Positions 27,576 to 36,583 of a stretch of DNA of 64,000 bases are shown here, one piece after another. The position numbers and the translations under genes are program-made. Position 1 is the stretch's first letter, and each line of letters opens with the position of its first letter. This stretch comes from Sporosarcina luteola. Lineage in GTDB: Bacteria > Bacillota > Bacilli > Bacillales_A > Planococcaceae. The notes under the pieces are model-generated. The model was not told where the DNA came from. It did not search any database and was given only the letters and a program-made list of their open reading frames with translations. The stretch lies in contig JACHLS010000011.1 of assembly GCA_014204635.1 (NCBI GenBank), positions 80,922 to 144,921 of the forward strand, in the 5' to 3' direction.

Positions 27576-28376
27576 TTATTTTTGGATAAATTGTTGTGTC
27601 CAATAGTTGCCATTCGCATCATAACCGATACCAATATGGGTAAACTCTGGAGTTAAGATGTTTTGTCTATGGCCGGGAGATTCCATCCAAGCTTTGACAA
27701 CCTCTTCTGCGGAACGTTGACCCATAGCAATATTCTCAGCAGCGGAACGGTAGGAGATTCCGTACGATTTCATTTGATCAAATGGAGAACCGTATGTCGG
27801 GCTCGTATGGTCAAAATACTTTTTAGATGCCATGTCTGCTGATTTTGCACGAGCAGAGTTCATCAATTTTTCGTCAATCGCCAACGGTTTCAAACCTGCT
27901 TTTTGTCTTTCAGCATTCGTTAAATCCAATACCGCTTTTTCAATCGCGGAAACAGATGTTGTTGTTGGTGTGGTTGCAGGCTTATCCGTAACGGTAGTGT
28001 TTTGATTTGTACTAGGAACAGACGTCTGCGGTTTTTCAACCGGTTTTGTTTGTTCTACAGGCTTACTTGGAGTTGTTGGCTTTTGCTGTTCGCTTGGCTT
28101 GCTTGGTTTTTGTTGTTCCACCGGCTTATTGATCACCGGTTTGTTTCCTTGTAAACCGGAGAAATAGTTTTCCCATTGAGTTTTATAGTTCGCTAGGAAC
28201 TCTTGAGCTTCCTTCTGATTAGCAAAGCTGTATGCATGATTTCCTTGGTATACGTAACAAGTAATATCCTCTTTAGTTTGTGCCTTCTCGTTATTATTGT
28301 AAGAAGCCTCAGCGTTTTGGTTGTTCGACATAAGCAATGCCGAACCGAGCAAGATGACTGCCATCGATTTTTTCAT
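27576..28376 (-). CDS. Secreted CAP/SCP-domain protein, YkwD-like
   Basis: A 266-residue exported protein. The signal peptide covers about residues 1-24 (MKKSMAVILLGSALLMSNNQ and on to a SYNN mature start). A short N-terminal domain (CYVYQGNHAYSFANQKEAQE) follows, then a Pro/Lys/Gln-rich linker with repeated PSKPSEQQKP-like units, about residues 85-145. The C-terminal 125 residues are a CAP domain with LTNAERQKAGLKPLAID, YFDHTSPTYGSPFDQM, AENIAMGQRSAEEVVKAW and SPGHRQNIL. In sporeformers such proteins include coat and cortex-associated YkwD/SafA-linked members. The location next to the ger operon is compatible with a spore role but does not prove it. GGAGGAG fixes the start at 28376. Confidence 0.88.
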   Translation of the reverse strand: MKKSMAVILLGSALLMSNNQNAEASYNNNEKAQTKEDITCYVYQGNHAYSFANQKEAQEFLANYKTQWENYFSGLQGNKPVINKPVEQQKPSKPSEQQKPTTPSKPVEQTKPVEKPQTSVPSTNQNTTVTDKPATTPTTTSVSAIEKAVLDLTNAERQKAGLKPLAIDEKLMNSARAKSADMASKKYFDHTSPTYGSPFDQMKSYGISYRSAAENIAMGQRSAEEVVKAWMESPGHRQNILTPEFTHIGIGYDANGNYWTQQFIQK

Positions 28377-28560
28377 CTTATAACTCCTCCCTTCGTAAAC
28401 TATCATAACGTAAGGAAGGAAATGAGAATCCCCAACACCTGCCAACCCATCCAGTTCCGTCAAAAAACCGTAAACGAAGGGAAATGAAAGCGTTCTGATT
28501 GGACATGTTTGGATGACTCTCATATTATTACAAGTTTGATGGGGTTGACAATCAACGAAT

Positions 28561-29469
28561 TCAGGCGTACGGCGGGCGGTATTCGATCTGTTGGATGTCC
28601 TCCCCTATGACAACAACTCGGGGCTCCACCTTCACATATTCCGGCAGCCAATGGACCAGGCCATAGGCGTATTGGAATAAGTAAGGATGATTGTACCCTT
28701 TAATAGGAACGTATCCTTTCATGCGGTAGACTGTTTCCGGCAATGACCTTACCCATTTCTCAAACTCTGTTTGATCCACTGGTTCTTTGAATGTAATCAA
28801 TTTGGAACTAAGTGGAACGCCTTTCCCTGAAACTATGTCTGTCGTTTGTTGGAAGCGGACTGTGTTAAGAGATGTTTCAATGAAAGCAAAAGGAATTTTC
28901 GCATGAATCGTTTGTATGATTTGTGCGGTGCCGTTTAATTGAGACAATTCAACGGTAACGTTTGCCAATTCGGAGTCGGTTATGAGATCTGCTTTATTCG
29001 CCAAGATGAGGCTCGCATGCCGGATTTGTTCTATAAAAAGAGAGCGGATCCTTGGTGATAAGCTTTCTCTTTCCATCCAACGCTTGACGTCTGCGACTGT
29101 GATGATTCCCTTGATTTGTAATTTATCCGCAAACAACGGTGAATAGACCGCATCCAAAGCTTCTACAGGATGGGCAGCCCCCGATGTCTCAATCAGAATG
29201 ATATCGATATGTTCGTAGTCCTCCAATAAACCTTGTAGCTGTGCTTCCGTCTTCTCAGAACCAGTACAGCAAATACAGCCGCTTAACAACTCTTTTAATG
29301 GAATATCACCCTTCTGGTCGACCTGATCCGAATCAAAACCCAGCGATCCGAATTCGTTCATAAGGACAGCCGGTTGTTTACCTTGTTGTTTTAGCTCCTG
29401 AATGGCATGCAGCAGCAACGAGGTTTTGCCGCTTCCTAAAAAGCCGCTGAACAGATATACTTCGATCAT
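28561..29469 (-). CDS. CobW/COG0523 family GTPase (metallochaperone-like)
   Basis: A 302-residue G3E-family GTPase. Walker A is SGFLGSGKTSLL at residues 8-19, the metal-binding CxCC motif is GCICCTG near residue 69, ETSGAAHP follows Walker B, and the base-recognition motif is LANKADLI. It lacks a long His-rich tail. COG0523 proteins insert zinc or other metals into client enzymes, often under zinc starvation. No Zur-type palindrome was found upstream, so zinc control is not supported here. A longer frame starts seven codons earlier; AGGAGG at seven bases favours 29469. Confidence 0.86.
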   Translation of the reverse strand: MIEVYLFSGFLGSGKTSLLLHAIQELKQQGKQPAVLMNEFGSLGFDSDQVDQKGDIPLKELLSGCICCTGSEKTEAQLQGLLEDYEHIDIILIETSGAAHPVEALDAVYSPLFADKLQIKGIITVADVKRWMERESLSPRIRSLFIEQIRHASLILANKADLITDSELANVTVELSQLNGTAQIIQTIHAKIPFAFIETSLNTVRFQQTTDIVSGKGVPLSSKLITFKEPVDQTEFEKWVRSLPETVYRMKGYVPIKGYNHPYLFQYAYGLVHWLPEYVKVEPRVVVIGEDIQQIEYRPPYA

Positions 29470-29505
29470 GTGTATGCCTCCTGTTTTCATGTAATCAAAT
29501 GCAAA

Positions 29506-29567
29506 GAAAAACCGGCAGAGCGTGGCGCTTTCGAGGCCGGTCGCCTGCGAGAATCGCGTCTCTGCCG
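29506..29567 (-). terminator. Three-way-junction terminator after the ctp gene
   Basis: The closing stem CGGCAGAG/CTCTGCCG (29513-29520 with 29560-29567) encloses two inner hairpins: GGCG/CGCC (29524-29527, 29542-29545) and GCGA/TCGC (29547-29550, 29554-29557). On the minus strand the closing stem is followed by GTTTTT. The plus strand also continues ATTTTT. Confidence 0.6.
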
Positions 29568-29630
29568 ATTTTTATAACTCTTGAATGGATCACTAAATGT
29601 CCGGTGCTGAGCGCAGAACAGGTGAATTGT

Positions 29631-31139
29631 TTACTTCTTCAATTCTTCTAAAACGACTTCTTTCGCTTTTTTTAATTGAGGATCATCTTTCTTGATCTTC
29701 TCACGCAGCTTGTTCATTAAGCCGAATGTCGTATCTCCTGAGAGCACTCCTGTTACATTCAAAGAAAGATCTTTTTGTAATTGCTCGACGGCATTTTCAG
29801 TCTCTTTATCAAACAGACCATCTACTTCACCCGGATCATAGCCTACCGCTTTGAGCATTTCTTCTGCTGATTGGATACTCGGGGAAACCATTCCCGTCTT
29901 CATCGCTTCGGAAGGATCTAAGTAAGGCAATGAGGCATAGGAAGGGTACGGCACTTCGATATCCGGCTCAATCCCTTTGGTATGGATCCAATTGCCATCT
30001 GGCGTAAGCCATTTAGCTGTAGTTAATTTTAAATTGGAGCCATCTTTCATATCTTTTGGTGTCTGGACTGTACCTTTTCCATATGTTTTAATGCCGATTA
30101 ATTTGATATGAGCAGATTCTTTCATGGCACCCGCAAGAATTTCAGACGCTGATGCGCTTCCGTCATCTACAACAAGGGCTACAGGCACCTTTACTTTTTG
30201 GCCGTTTGAAGCGACGTACACTTCTGGCGCTTTACCCTTGTCTTCATATTGGAAAAGATTCTTCCCTTCCTCCACAAATAAGTCGGAAATTTTTATCGCT
30301 GTCTGCAACATACCACCAGGGTTTTGGCGGACATCCACAACGAGGCCTTTCATTCCTTCCTTCTCCATCTCATCGATGGCCGTCACCAATTCCTCAGCTG
30401 TATGCTCTGAAAAACTTGTGATTTGAATATGTGCGATTCCATCCTCCATCATTTCAGCATAGACAGTTTCAATCGGAATCACATCTCTCTCGATTTTCAC
30501 GTCAAACGGATCCGCTGATTCGCCGCGACGGACAGAAAGAGTCACAGTCGTCCCCTTCTCGCCTCGAATAAGCAACACCGCCTCCGATGAGGACATTCCA
30601 TGGATGCTTTCACCATCTACGGCCATAATTACATCATTCGGCAATAGGCCGGCACGTTCCGCTGGTGAATTCTTTATCGGGGAAACGACTTTAATATAAC
30701 CATTTGCTTCCTGGATTTCAGCGCCAATCCCTTCAAAGCTGGAAGAGATGCTTTGATTCAATTGCTGGGCTTCCTGTTCATTCAAATAGTCAGAAAAAGG
30801 ATCACCTAACGATTCGACCAGGCCATTAATTGCCCCGTTGATTAATGTCTCATCATCTATGTCATCATAGTAGTTTTTCTTTACTTCATCGTATGCGTCA
30901 TAGAATTTTTTAAACTCTTTTCGTTCAGTTGCCGTTGCGTTCTGAGGGTTGACAACTTCCACCACTTTTTCTTCTCCTGTCGTCAATGCAAAAAAAGTGA
31001 CAGCTGCAGTGGCTAACACCAAACCGAAAATCAGCATGACCAGAGAGAATGGTTTTAGCCGGATATAGCGATTCGCTGGTGGCTGATATTCTTTAGGTTC
31101 CTCAGAGCCAGGGGTGTTTTTTTCATTTTCTTCTTCCAT
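29631..31139 (-). CDS. Carboxyl-terminal processing protease (CtpA/CtpB-like, S41)
   Basis: Membrane-anchored serine protease of 502 residues. A Pro/Glu-rich cytoplasmic tail is followed by one transmembrane helix (about 32-54). Next come a PDZ domain around 125-205 (GIGAEIQEANGYIKVVSPIK, NDVIMAVDGESIHG) and the S41 peptidase domain. The catalytic Ser is in DDGSASASEILAGA and the Lys in GIKTYGKGTVQ. A C-terminal peptidoglycan-binding repeat (about 425-480, KAVGYDPGEVDGLFD) closes it. CtpB-type proteases act outside the membrane, for example cutting SpoIVFA in sporulation. AGGGGGAC precedes the ATG at 31139. Confidence 0.92.
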   Translation of the reverse strand: MEEENEKNTPGSEEPKEYQPPANRYIRLKPFSLVMLIFGLVLATAAVTFFALTTGEEKVVEVVNPQNATATERKEFKKFYDAYDEVKKNYYDDIDDETLINGAINGLVESLGDPFSDYLNEQEAQQLNQSISSSFEGIGAEIQEANGYIKVVSPIKNSPAERAGLLPNDVIMAVDGESIHGMSSSEAVLLIRGEKGTTVTLSVRRGESADPFDVKIERDVIPIETVYAEMMEDGIAHIQITSFSEHTAEELVTAIDEMEKEGMKGLVVDVRQNPGGMLQTAIKISDLFVEEGKNLFQYEDKGKAPEVYVASNGQKVKVPVALVVDDGSASASEILAGAMKESAHIKLIGIKTYGKGTVQTPKDMKDGSNLKLTTAKWLTPDGNWIHTKGIEPDIEVPYPSYASLPYLDPSEAMKTGMVSPSIQSAEEMLKAVGYDPGEVDGLFDKETENAVEQLQKDLSLNVTGVLSGDTTFGLMNKLREKIKKDDPQLKKAKEVVLEELKK

Positions 31140-31201
31140 ACAAGTCCCCCTCTTTCTTTCCAACATTTTAAGTCACAGCTATAATTTACTAAAGCCCAGT
31201 C

Positions 31202-31232
31202 AAAAAAGACCGCCTAGATGCAGCGAGCGGTC
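31202..31232 (-). terminator. Terminator of deoD
   Basis: GACCGC (31208-31213) pairs with GCGGTC (31227-31232), then TTTTTT on the minus strand. Confidence 0.75.
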
Positions 31233-31245
31233 CTTCGTTGCCACA

Positions 31246-31947
31246 TTATTGAATTGCTGCATCCAAAGCGACTTCAATCATGTCGTTGAATGTCGTTTGT
31301 CGCTCTTCCGAAGAAGTTGCTTCGCCTGTCAGAATGTGGTCGCTGACTGTCAACACAGCAAGAGCTTGACGGCCGTACTTGGCAGCAAGTGTATAAAGTG
31401 CCGCTGTTTCCATTTCAACCGCTAATACTCCATAGCTCGCAAGTTTTTCATGCTCGGCATGTTCATTATAGAAGAAGTCTTCTGTAAAGACGTTGCCCAC
31501 TTTAAGATTCAATCCTTTTGCAAGACCTGTTTGGTATGCCTTTAATAAAAGATCGAAGTTCGCAGTCGGCGCATAGTCAACACCTTTGAAAAAAGTACGG
31601 TTGATTGGTGAATTCGTCGTTGCGCTTTGCGCAATAATGACATCGCGTACTTTGACATCCTTTTGAATTGCGCCGCAAGTTCCTACGCGAATTAATTTTT
31701 GGACATCAAACTCTTGCATCAGTTCTGTTATGTAAATGGAAATAGATGGAACGCCCATACCTGTTCCTTGAACTGAGATTCGTTTGCCTTTGTATGTTCC
31801 TGTGAAACCGAACATGTTTCGTACTTCATTATATTGAGTGACATCCTCAAGAAATGTTTCCGCGATATATTTTGCACGCAGAGGATCCCCCGGCAACAAA
31901 ATTGTATCTGCTATTTCGCCTTTTTTTGCATTGATATGTATACTCAT
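31246..31947 (-). CDS. deoD: Purine-nucleoside phosphorylase DeoD
   Basis: Hexameric phosphorylase that splits (deoxy)adenosine, inosine and guanosine to the base and (deoxy)ribose-1-phosphate. The 233-residue length is standard. Visible are the phosphate-binding [14 protein letters not shown] near residue 20, [31 protein letters not shown] near 86, the [12 protein letters not shown] nucleoside site near 177, and the catalytic Asp in TVSDHI. The frame begins further upstream, but GAGGCGTG before the ATG at 31947 and the family start MSIHINA support this site. Monocistronic with its own terminator. Confidence 0.96.
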   Translation of the reverse strand: MSIHINAKKGEIADTILLPGDPLRAKYIAETFLEDVTQYNEVRNMFGFTGTYKGKRISVQGTGMGVPSISIYITELMQEFDVQKLIRVGTCGAIQKDVKVRDVIIAQSATTNSPINRTFFKGVDYAPTANFDLLLKAYQTGLAKGLNLKVGNVFTEDFFYNEHAEHEKLASYGVLAVEMETAALYTLAAKYGRQALAVLTVSDHILTGEATSSEERQTTFNDMIEVALDAAIQ

Positions 31948-32200
31948 ATCGTCACGCCTCACTTTCAGTTTTACTTTACCCATCATACAGTTAAATGGCC
32001 TATTATGCAATAATTGACCATGAACTGAAGTCATAGCTGAGCAGTTTTTGAGTCAGTCTACTCAATTAAACAGTCGACTTGATTCCTTCCCAATTCACTT
32101 CAGTTGCCACCTTACCTAGCGGCCTGATGCAACACTGTAACTTTTGTTTCAGCCACCCCTGTATAAAAGGGGATGCGACAGTTTGGAATAAAACTATGTA

Positions 32201-32245
32201 GAAAGAGCTGTCACAGAAAAAAATCTCAATTTCTTTCTGGACAGC
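32201..32245 (-). terminator. Terminator of the msr operon
   Basis: GCTGTC-A-CAGAAA pairs with TTTCTG-GACAGC around an A/T-rich loop, just after the yozE stop. The tail on the minus strand is TCTTTC, a weak T run. The rest of 32035-32251 holds no gene. Confidence 0.5.
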
Positions 32246-32251
32246 CCTTGA

Positions 32252-32470
32252 TTAACGGCTTACCCGATAGCGGTCAAATAGTTCATCAAATACAGCAACC
32301 GACATCTGCTCGTCTGCTTTTTCTTCCAAATAGCGAGAAAGTCGATCAAAGGAAACCTCTTGTTTTGGAAAGCTATGGTCATGAAACATGGCTTCTGCGA
32401 ATACCGCTTTTTCATCTTCTTTGGGTCCTCCGCGAAAAGATAGGACAAATTGATAGAAAGATCGGTCCAT
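32252..32470 (-). CDS. yozE: YozE-family protein (72 aa)
   Basis: Small all-helical protein starting MDRSFYQFVLSFRGGPKEDE, matching the YozE/DUF1250 (sterile-alpha-motif-like) family of Bacillales, function unknown. The helix AVFAEAMFHDHSFPKQE and the closing VAVFDELFDRYRVSR are typical. A GTG at 32479 overlaps the AAGGAG ribosome site; the ATG at 32470 is preferred. It lies 12 bases after msrB and is the last gene of the run ypmR-ypmS-msrA-msrB-yozE. Confidence 0.85.
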   Translation of the reverse strand: MDRSFYQFVLSFRGGPKEDEKAVFAEAMFHDHSFPKQEVSFDRLSRYLEEKADEQMSVAVFDELFDRYRVSR

Positions 32471-32482
32471 CTGCGCCACTCC

Positions 32483-32908
32483 TTAGTTTGTAAAAAGTTC
32501 TTTGTATTCTCCGTAGCCTTCTTCATCCAACCGATCGTATGGGATAAAACGCAACGCAGCTGAATTGATACAGTATCGCAAACCAGCTGGACCTGGTCCG
32601 TCCGGGAAAACATGTCCTAAATGGGAGTCAGCTGTTTTGCTTCTTACCTCAGTGCGCCTCATACCGTGGCTCTGGTCAAAATGTTCCGTTACTTCTCGGT
32701 CCTCGATTGGCTTTGTGAAACTGGGCCATCCACAGCCGGCATCATATTTATCGGTCGAGCTGAAAAGTGGTTTCCCAGAAACAATATCCACATAGATACC
32801 GTCTTCGAATTGATCGTTAAATTCATTTTGAAACGGTGGCTCCGTTCCATTCTCTTGCGTGACATAATATTGCATCTCTGTTAGCTTGTTTTTTAAATCC
32901 TTTTTCAT
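32483..32908 (-). CDS. msrB: Peptide-methionine (R)-S-oxide reductase MsrB
   Basis: Repairs the R-epimer of methionine sulfoxide, complementing MsrA. The 141-residue protein shows [13 protein letters not shown] near residue 58 and the catalytic Cys in [11 protein letters not shown] near 118, with [10 protein letters not shown] between. The paired CxxC zinc ligands of the zinc-type MsrB are not seen, so this is the zinc-free form. A stretch of G before the ATG at 32908 acts as ribosome site. The start overlaps the msrA stop by four bases (ATGA), so MsrA and MsrB are translationally coupled here. Confidence 0.94.
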   Translation of the reverse strand: MKKDLKNKLTEMQYYVTQENGTEPPFQNEFNDQFEDGIYVDIVSGKPLFSSTDKYDAGCGWPSFTKPIEDREVTEHFDQSHGMRRTEVRSKTADSHLGHVFPDGPGPAGLRYCINSAALRFIPYDRLDEEGYGEYKELFTN

Positions 32909-33435
32909 GATGGATCCCCCCATGTTTCTTGTTTGTACTGTTCGCGTCCCGATCCAATGGCATAGCGATTATAATGCGATGGGTTTTTCATATAATAATT
33001 CTGGTGTCCTTCCTCCGCAGGGTAAAACGGTTTTGCCGGTTTGATTTCCGTTGCGATCGGTTGCTTGAATTGCCCCGACGCCTCCAAGTCCCGTTTGGAC
33101 TGCTCTGCGATTTGCTGTTGTTCCTCGGAATGTGTGTAGATAGCGGTTTTATATGACTCACCGCGATCAAAAAACTGCCCGCCTGCATCTGTCGGATCAA
33201 TTTGCCTCCAAAAAACATCGACCAATTCTTTATAGCTGATCACTTCATTGTCAAACGTTATTTCGACCGCTTCCCTATGTCCGGTGGTATTTGTGCAAAC
33301 CAATTCATAGGACGGATTTTCCACATCTCCGCCCGTGTAGCCGGATACAACCGATTGGACCCCTTCATAACGATCGAACGGTTTGACCATACACCAAAAA
33401 CAGCCTCCTGCAAATGTCGCCTTTTCTATTGCCAC
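32905..33435 (-). CDS. msrA: Peptide-methionine (S)-S-oxide reductase MsrA (copy 2)
   Basis: Second MsrA, 176 residues, with GGCFWCM at 10-16, [27 protein letters not shown] and the [15 protein letters not shown] pocket. It is coupled to msrB by a four-base overlap, as in many Bacillales, so this is likely the housekeeping copy. The copy at 6519 stands alone and shares an unusual CMVKPF after the active site. Recycling Cys residues near the C-terminus are absent, as in the short thioredoxin-dependent types. It lies 19 bases downstream of ypmS. Confidence 0.94.
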   Translation of the reverse strand: MAIEKATFAGGCFWCMVKPFDRYEGVQSVVSGYTGGDVENPSYELVCTNTTGHREAVEITFDNEVISYKELVDVFWRQIDPTDAGGQFFDRGESYKTAIYTHSEEQQQIAEQSKRDLEASGQFKQPIATEIKPAKPFYPAEEGHQNYYMKNPSHYNRYAIGSGREQYKQETWGDPS

Positions 33436-33454
33436 GAAAACCGCCTCCCAGTTG

Positions 33455-34027
33455 TTAGTTCGGTATTATGACTTCCAGTTCAATTTCATCTTGTGCCAAG
33501 TTAAACGTCTTCGCCTTCAGCCGTATTTTTCCGGAAATCGGGATTTCGGATAGATTGATGAAGATCTCTTCTTCCTTGGGACGCACCATGACCCAGTTCG
33601 GCAGTTTGACAGAGTCCTTCAAAAATTTTAGGATAGTCGCCGGTTGGATATTCAAATTGCCGATTTCCATGGAAGATTGCTTAAGTATTAGATTGCCATC
33701 TTCTCTGACGATCGGATCAAAGTGCATGGTTACGGGTAATTTGAATGAAAAAACAGTCGCTTCGGAATGCAAAACAACATCATCTCCGACTTGCATCGTC
33801 ACTGGCATCGTATCACTGTTGACCGCCTTGCTAATATACCCGTTTGCGATCCCTTCTAAATCTTCTTTTGTCGCTTTCACTGTCAATTTATTCCCAGCCG
33901 AATTGATCGTATGTACCTCGGGTATTGGCGAAGATTCTCCAACATTGCCCAGAAACCAAAGAAGCCCTACAATAACAGCTGCAACCCCTCCTAACAATGT
34001 AAAAAAAGCGATCTTCCAAAAATTCAA
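33455..34027 (-). CDS. ypmS: YpmS family protein (DUF2140)
   Basis: A 190-residue protein with an N-terminal membrane anchor (about 5-27, [20 protein letters not shown]) and an extracellular beta-rich domain of the YpmS/DUF2140 family. Two similar halves recall lipid- or small-hydrophobic-binding folds ([14 protein letters not shown] in the middle, [20 protein letters not shown] at the end). The function is unknown. It lies six bases after the ypmR-like lipase gene and 19 before msrA, the same order as in B. subtilis, so all are probably co-transcribed. Confidence 0.85.
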   Translation of the reverse strand: MNFWKIAFFTLLGGVAAVIVGLLWFLGNVGESSPIPEVHTINSAGNKLTVKATKEDLEGIANGYISKAVNSDTMPVTMQVGDDVVLHSEATVFSFKLPVTMHFDPIVREDGNLILKQSSMEIGNLNIQPATILKFLKDSVKLPNWVMVRPKEEEIFINLSEIPISGKIRLKAKTFNLAQDEIELEVIIPN

Positions 34028-34033
34028 GCGTCA

Positions 34034-34855
34034 TCACTCCCCAAAATCCAATTTCCCTTCCGACAGCTCAGCCAAACCGCATTTCTGAATGGACTCCGCA
34101 TACCGTTCTGCCATCGTGTCATATCCCTTCGCATTCGGATGAAAGAAGTCTGTATGATAAACCAAATCCTCATTCGTATCAAATAAATCAATGACCGGAA
34201 CAAAACATGCTTTTCCGTCCATGATTGCCTGCACCTCTATGGCCTCATTCCAATCTTCGATGATTGTCTCAAACTCATTTGGTTCATCTGTTACGATGGA
34301 AAAAGGATTGTAGAGCCCTGCAATGACAATAATGGCATCTCCGTTCAACCCTCGTATCATTTTAAAGACCTCATCCAAACGATTTTCGTAATGTCCGAGT
34401 TCCGCATAGAACGGTTTCATCTTTAATTTAAATATATTGGCTTTCACAACCTTCATAATATCATTGCCGCCAATTGTCAAATAGATAACATCCGCTTTCT
34501 TTATTTCTGACTGGACTTCCGGTTCTTCTAATTGCTTGATTAACTCGTCACTTCTTCTGCCGCGTTTTGCAAGATTAATGCTTTCAATTTCCTTTACGCC
34601 TTTCCATCTCTCCATGTTTTTTGTCATCCGGCCGAAATAGCCGCCTTTTTTCCGCTCATCTCCAACCCCTTCAGTCAACGAGTCGCCTAAACCAACGACA
34701 TGGACCGTCTCGGGTATGAAATAGTCTGGTACATACCAGTCAGTAAAGACCGTTTCATTCCGATCTAGAAACGCAGCGCCTTCCGTTTTTTCGTCAGCTG
34801 CACAGCCGGCTACTAAACAAGAGAAGATGACGATGAAGATAATGTACCTTCTCAT
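34034..34855 (-). CDS. ypmR: SGNH/GDSL hydrolase lipoprotein, YpmR-like
   Basis: Exported lipid-anchored esterase or lipase-like enzyme of 273 residues. The signal MRRYIIFIVIFSCLVAGC ends in lipobox LVAGC. SGNH blocks are clear: block I GLGDSLTEG with the nucleophilic Ser, block III GGND, and block V DFFHPNAKGYD with catalytic Asp/His; the Gly is in the loop after block I. The substrate is unknown. GAGGA precedes the ATG at 34855; two codons further upstream are also open. First gene of the ypmR-ypmS-msrA-msrB-yozE run. Confidence 0.88.
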   Translation of the reverse strand: MRRYIIFIVIFSCLVAGCAADEKTEGAAFLDRNETVFTDWYVPDYFIPETVHVVGLGDSLTEGVGDERKKGGYFGRMTKNMERWKGVKEIESINLAKRGRRSDELIKQLEEPEVQSEIKKADVIYLTIGGNDIMKVVKANIFKLKMKPFYAELGHYENRLDEVFKMIRGLNGDAIIVIAGLYNPFSIVTDEPNEFETIIEDWNEAIEVQAIMDGKACFVPVIDLFDTNEDLVYHTDFFHPNAKGYDTMAERYAESIQKCGLAELSEGKLDFGE

Positions 34856-34975
34856 AAACACAGTTCCTCATTTCTATTTAGAAGTGAAACAGGATTCCAC
34901 TCTCGTTCGCTTGGCACTTCCCTAATGTATAAGTTAACGGTATGCCACCGTGCTCCATAAAATTGGCTGGGTGGA

Positions 34976-35815
34976 TCAATCCGTATAATACATAAATCCG
35001 ATGGCCCCTTCGCCCGTATGCGTACTGATAATCGGCGTCGTAAAAGAAAGTTTCACATCATTCCATCCCGTTTCCTCGATCAATCGCTTTAAGGGCTCTG
35101 CCATTGATAAACCATTTGCGTGCGAAATGCCAATTGCCTTGATGAGTTTCCCTGCTGTCTCGTCTTTAAACGTTTTAAACAAATGGGAAACGACTTGCTT
35201 ATGACTCCTCGCTTTAGCGACTGGCGTATAAACGCCATCTTGCAAAGTTGCAATCGGTTTAATATTGAGCAAAGAACCGATCATCGCCTTCCCTTTTCCA
35301 ATCCTGCCGCCTTTAACGAGATTATCAAGCATATCGACAACAACAAAAAGCGTAGTATTTTTCCGCACATCAGACAACCGTTCAACTATTTCTTCGACCG
35401 GCCGGCCATCCTTCGCCATCTGGGCCGCTTCGACTACTTGGAATGTCAAAGCATGTGAAATATACATGGAATCTATAACAGTCACGGAGGACTCGCTCAT
35501 TTGGGCTGCTGCTTCCGCAGATTTCACCGTACCGCTCATTCCACCTGTCATATGGATAGAAATGATTTCACTACCATCCGCTCCAAGCTGATCATATAAT
35601 TCTTTAAACACACCAACCGCCGGCTGTGAACTTTTGGGGAGTTCCTCTGCTTCACGCATAAGATCTAGAAAGGATGCCGGCTGAAGATCTACGCCGTCCT
35701 GATACGTGTTCCCTTCTATTTGGATAGTTAATGGTACAACATGTATATCATATTGTCCCACATACTCCTCGATGAGATCCGCTGTGGAATCTGTCACGAT
35801 ATGAATCTTTTTCAT
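34976..35815 (-). CDS. DegV family fatty-acid-binding protein
   Basis: A 279-residue two-domain DegV protein. DegV/FakB proteins bind a fatty acid and present it to FakA kinase for phospholipid synthesis. Visible signatures are IVTDSTADL at the N-terminus, IHMTGGMSGTVKSAE (Ser/Thr residues that hold the carboxylate) near residue 85, GGRIGKGKAMIGSLLNIKPI near 166, and the closing THTGEGAIGFMYY. The particular fatty acid is unknown. No fakA is in the window. AAGGGAAG precedes the ATG. About 120 bases separate it from ypmR downstream, so it may be a separate unit. Confidence 0.9.
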   Translation of the reverse strand: MKKIHIVTDSTADLIEEYVGQYDIHVVPLTIQIEGNTYQDGVDLQPASFLDLMREAEELPKSSQPAVGVFKELYDQLGADGSEIISIHMTGGMSGTVKSAEAAAQMSESSVTVIDSMYISHALTFQVVEAAQMAKDGRPVEEIVERLSDVRKNTTLFVVVDMLDNLVKGGRIGKGKAMIGSLLNIKPIATLQDGVYTPVAKARSHKQVVSHLFKTFKDETAGKLIKAIGISHANGLSMAEPLKRLIEETGWNDVKLSFTTPIISTHTGEGAIGFMYYTD

Positions 35816-35889
35816 GCATTACACTTCCCTTTTCATATTGGCAACGATCTTCTTATTTTAGTATAGTAAAACGAAAGGAGGTCATTTAT

Positions 35890-36525
35890 ATGACTGAAGC
35901 TTTCGATTATAAAAACGACAACGAGGAATTATGGAATGCGATCACCCATGGAATCGGTTTTGCCGTTAGTATACCAGCACTCGTATTCCTCATTCTTTCC
36001 GGTATTGAAAAAGGCGAAGCCATAGCGGTTGTCAGCTTTTCAATTTTCGGCGTTTCCATGCTCTTGCTGTTTCTTATGAGCACGTTGCTCCATAGCATGC
36101 CTAAGAAATACAAACGCCTTTTTTCCATCTTTGACCATTCTGCCATTTATATATTGATTGCCGGGACTTACACACCTTATCTGCTAGTTACCATTCAAGG
36201 CACGTTAGGATGGACGCTGTTCGGCATTATATGGGGATTGGCAGCAGCAGGCATTCTATTCAAAGTCTTTTTCATTCACCGTTTTGAATATGTATCGCTC
36301 GTCTTTTATATCATCATGGGATGGCTTATTATATTTGCTATCAAGCCACTTTATCAAAATATCCCCTTCACAGGATTTCTACTGCTTGTGGCAGGAGGAA
36401 TTCTTTACACGGTCGGAGCCTATTTCTATGCTGCCCGCCACATTCCGTACAATCATGCAATTTGGCATCTTTTCGTGTTGGCAGGCAGCGCTTCCATGTA
36501 TTGCAGCGTCCTGTTTTACTGTTGA
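35890..36525 (+). CDS. Hemolysin III family membrane protein (PAQR/YplQ-like)
   Basis: A 211-residue protein with seven predicted helices. It belongs to the hemolysin III/PAQR superfamily, thought to be metal-dependent membrane hydrolases. The metal ligands are visible: the early NAITHGIGF His, LLHSMPKKYKRLFSIFDHSAIY with His and Asp near residues 60-80, and the C-terminal NHAIWHLFVLAG with paired His. A true haemolytic role is not implied. AAAGGAGG lies before the ATG. Divergent from degV and convergent with dfrA, with a bidirectional terminator between. Confidence 0.88.
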   Translation: MTEAFDYKNDNEELWNAITHGIGFAVSIPALVFLILSGIEKGEAIAVVSFSIFGVSMLLLFLMSTLLHSMPKKYKRLFSIFDHSAIYILIAGTYTPYLLVTIQGTLGWTLFGIIWGLAAAGILFKVFFIHRFEYVSLVFYIIMGWLIIFAIKPLYQNIPFTGFLLLVAGGILYTVGAYFYAARHIPYNHAIWHLFVLAGSASMYCSVLFYC

Positions 36526-36542
36526 AGCAACACAGCAAGCCC

Positions 36543-36569
36543 AACGCCTCCAAACAGCCAGGAGGCGTT
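36543..36569. terminator. Convergent terminator, hemolysin III / dfrA
   Basis: AACGCCTCC pairs with GGAGGCGTT over nine bases with a nine-base loop. The T tract is short on both sides. Confidence 0.65.
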
Positions 36570-36583
36570 TCGTGGCGAAGAAC

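Noticed and set aside
32156..32172. CCCCT/AGGGG mini-hairpin between deoD and yozE
   Set aside because: Only five base pairs, no T run, no conserved context.
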